From Rhodobacter ferrooxidans (GTDB lineage Bacteria > Pseudomonadota > Alphaproteobacteria > Rhodobacterales > Rhodobacteraceae), in contig NZ_ACYY01000024.1 of the NCBI RefSeq assembly GCF_000176015.1, positions 1 to 53,819 of the forward strand: DNA of 53,819 nt. Reading direction: 5' to 3'. Positions 52,132-53,819 of this stretch are shown here, in pieces (positions within the stretch are counted from its first letter, which is position 1; the number at the start of each line of letters is the position of its first letter). Below the pieces are notes generated by a model. It did not search any database. It was not told the origin of the DNA and saw only the letters and a program-made list of their open reading frames with translations. The position numbers were made by a program, and so were the translations under genes.

Positions 52132-53187
52132 ATGCGCAAGATCACCGTTGTCATCGCTTCTACCAGCCCGGTTAACCGTGTCAGAATCAGCAAGTTGATT
52201 TCTACGGTTCCGGGTGCAGAGATCATCGCGATGACCGGTGATCTATCTGAAACCTTTACGATCTCCGAGGCCCGCGAGCCTGATCTGGTGGTTATCTCCA
52301 GCGAGTTTCAGAAGCTCGATGAATTTAAGGCGATGAAGTCCCTGTTCTATGCGCTCGATTCCCGGTGGATCCGCGTGGAAACAGATGAAAAAAAACTACC
52401 GCTTGCGATTGTTCACATGAAATCCGGGCAGCAAGCACCGGAACCGGTCATAGATTTCCAGATGTCGACACAAGTTGTTCAGAATCAGATTCACCGTGCC
52501 ATGTTGATTTTGCGAACCTACGGAAACCAGCCAGCACCGACTCCTCGCAAGGTCGAGCAAACCGCTTTTGATCGACTTGTGGTCATCGGATCTTCAACCG
52601 GTGGAGTGGACGCGCTGTTGACTCTGCTTTCGGAATTTCCACTCGATTGCCCACCCACGGCGATTGTCCAGCATACCGGAAGGAACTTTTCGGAAAGCTT
52701 GATCCGTCTGCTGGATCGGCGGTGCAAACCTCAGGTGGTGGGCGCACAAGATGGTTTGATACTGCGTCCAGGCATGGTTTGTGTCGCCGGCGGCATCGAG
52801 GGTCACATGCTGATCAACGGCACCCAAAGCTATAGGTGCCAGATTCGGCCAGGTCCACCCGTCTCGGGGCACGTACCGTCGGTTGATGCGCTGTTTCGTT
52901 CGGTTTTGCCACTTGCACCAAAGGTCGTCGGCGTGATCTTGACAGGAATGGGCCAGGACGGCGCTGCGGGCCTGCTGGAACTGCGTCGGGCCAGCTGCAT
53001 CACCTTTGGCCAAGACGAAGGCAGCTCCGTAGTTTATGGCATGCCGAAAACCGCTTGGGAGATGGGTGCCGTACAGTACCGGTTGCCCATTCAGAAGATT
53101 GGTGCCGAAGTCTTGCGGGTTTGCGCACAAGGTTCGGCGTCGCTTTCACAAATGGCAGGCGACGAAAAAAGCCTGACGGTGCGCTGA
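52132..53187 (+). CDS. cheB: Chemoreceptor methylesterase CheB with a degenerate receiver domain
   Basis: This 351-residue protein keeps the C-terminal methylesterase/deamidase: Ser155 in VIGSSTGG, His181 in AIVQHTGRNF and Asp276 in ILTGMGQDGAAG form the catalytic triad. The N-terminal ~120 residues align in length with a receiver, but the acidic pair is replaced by Ala9-Ser10-Thr11, the phosphoacceptor by Ser56 (DLVVISSEF), and the conserved Thr and Lys are not found. CheA therefore should not activate it by phosphorylation. It might be constitutive or controlled by another partner. An AGGGAA site precedes the ATG. CheD follows three bases later. Confidence 0.93.
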   Translation: MRKITVVIASTSPVNRVRISKLISTVPGAEIIAMTGDLSETFTISEAREPDLVVISSEFQKLDEFKAMKSLFYALDSRWIRVETDEKKLPLAIVHMKSGQQAPEPVIDFQMSTQVVQNQIHRAMLILRTYGNQPAPTPRKVEQTAFDRLVVIGSSTGGVDALLTLLSEFPLDCPPTAIVQHTGRNFSESLIRLLDRRCKPQVVGAQDGLILRPGMVCVAGGIEGHMLINGTQSYRCQIRPGPPVSGHVPSVDALFRSVLPLAPKVVGVILTGMGQDGAAGLLELRRASCITFGQDEGSSVVYGMPKTAWEMGAVQYRLPIQKIGAEVLRVCAQGSASLSQMAGDEKSLTVR

Positions 53188-53190
53188 AAA

Positions 53191-53727
53191 ATGAACCTGC
53201 AAGCGGATCAAACCACTGCCGTCGTCCAAGGTGAATACCGCATTTCCGAAGATCCGTCAGAGGTGCTTTCGACAATTCTGGGCTCGTGCGTCGCTGTCTG
53301 CCTTCACGACCCGGTGCGCAAGGTCGGGGGCATGAACCACTTTCTTTTGCCATTTGGCCAAGAGGAGGGAACGAATCGACCAGTACGCTATGGGCTTTTT
53401 GCCATGGAAATGCTGATCAACGCCTTGATGAAGCAGGGGGCGAAGAAAACTCGGCTTCAGGCAAAACTGTTCGGCGGAGCAAGGATTTCCGCCGATCTGC
53501 GGGATATCGGCAAGTCGAACGCCAGTTTTGCGCTGGAATTTCTTGCGACCGAGGGCATTCCTTGCCTCGGCGAAAGCCTAGGGGGCACAAACGCCCGCCG
53601 CGTAATTTACCGCCCTACCTCCGGGCTGGCCCGCATGTTGATCGTTCCCTCGACCAACCTCGCACCGGTCGAACGTCAGCTTCCGCTAAACAGACCAGCG
53701 CGCCAGAACATGATCGAATTGTTTTGA
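53191..53727 (+). CDS. cheD: Chemoreceptor glutamine deamidase CheD
   Basis: This 178-residue enzyme shows the CheD catalytic set: Thr28 and Cys33 in LSTILGSCVAVCLHD and His50 in VGGMNHFLLP. FGGARI and the C-terminal GGTNARRVIYRPTSG region are also typical. It deamidates receptor glutamines and in some species binds CheC or CheY-P to set adaptation. No clear ribosome site is seen, so translation may depend on cheB just upstream. It is the last gene identified in the window. Confidence 0.93.
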   Translation: MNLQADQTTAVVQGEYRISEDPSEVLSTILGSCVAVCLHDPVRKVGGMNHFLLPFGQEEGTNRPVRYGLFAMEMLINALMKQGAKKTRLQAKLFGGARISADLRDIGKSNASFALEFLATEGIPCLGESLGGTNARRVIYRPTSGLARMLIVPSTNLAPVERQLPLNRPARQNMIELF

Positions 53728-53819
53728 GGGGGGAACCATGACCGGTGCTCCGTCTGAATAGCCCATAGGGTTGAGACTCAATGAAGTCCACCAGATGACT
53801 GTATCGACCCAGTGAAAAT
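53728..53819. other. Window end after cheD, no gene seen
   Basis: These 92 bases follow the cheD stop. An ATG at 53739 opens a frame of only seven codons before a stop. I see no terminator hairpin or confident start of another gene before the window ends. Confidence 0.4.

Noticed and set aside
1-53819. Insertion sequences, phage genes, tRNAs, rRNAs, CRISPR arrays or toxin-antitoxin genes
   Set aside because: I found no transposase or integrase motifs, no tRNA-like cloverleaf ends, and no spaced direct repeats. The window looks like stable chromosome.

Overview
The window reads as chromosomal DNA of a GC-rich alphaproteobacterium, most likely of the Rhodobacteraceae/Rhodobacterales. This rests on base composition, strong G/C third-position bias, dense operons with ATGA/TGATG gene overlaps, an ExoF/ExoY-like exopolysaccharide system and a rhizobial/rhodobacterial style of chemotaxis operon. 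This placement is inference from protein resemblance; no rRNA or other marker gene is present. I saw no insertion sequences, tRNAs, CRISPR arrays or integrases.

Region 1 (about 1-23.3 kb) is an exopolysaccharide locus of the Wzx/Wzy type. A UDP-glucuronate decarboxylase-like gene (+) makes a nucleotide sugar. A minus-strand operon carries an unusual SDR-aminotransferase fusion, an ExoY/WcaJ-like sugar-1-phosphate transferase and four consecutive FemAB/BioF2-type acyltransferases joined by ATGA overlaps. A divergent plus-strand operon carries a PIG-L deacetylase, three GT4-type glycosyltransferases, a Wzx flippase, an orphan alpha/alpha-toroid-like protein, a GT2 glycosyltransferase, an exported GH39-like hydrolase and a Wzy-like polymerase. 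A Wzz-like co-polymerase with two small membrane proteins (-) and an ExoF-like exporter (+) close the locus. A perfect 14-bp-stem hairpin separates it from the next region.

Region 2 (23.4-34.8 kb, all minus) is metabolic. It holds an orphan LsrF-type thiolase, a YnjD-YnjC-YnjB ABC importer with YnjF-type CDP-alcohol phosphatidyltransferase and a flavin disulfide reductase, then a four-gene 2-oxoacid oxidoreductase (gamma, alpha, beta, and a GltD-ferredoxin fusion). The fusion suggests an NAD(P)-linked enzyme resembling phenylglyoxylate dehydrogenase.

Region 3 (34.9-42.8 kb, all minus) is efflux: a TetR regulator with a near-perfect palindromic operator just before its start, a YbhG/F/S-like ABC-2 exporter, and an RND pump with its adaptor but no outer-membrane channel.

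Region 4 (43.1-53.8 kb) is chemotaxis. A soluble Aer-type PAS protein (-) lies opposite a plus-strand operon: STAS protein, cheY, cheA, cheW, cheR, cheY, a small protein with a CheZ/CheT-like DxxxQ motif, a membrane MCP ending in a WxxF-type tail, cheB with a receiver domain lacking its phosphorylation residues, and cheD. No flagellar genes are in view.
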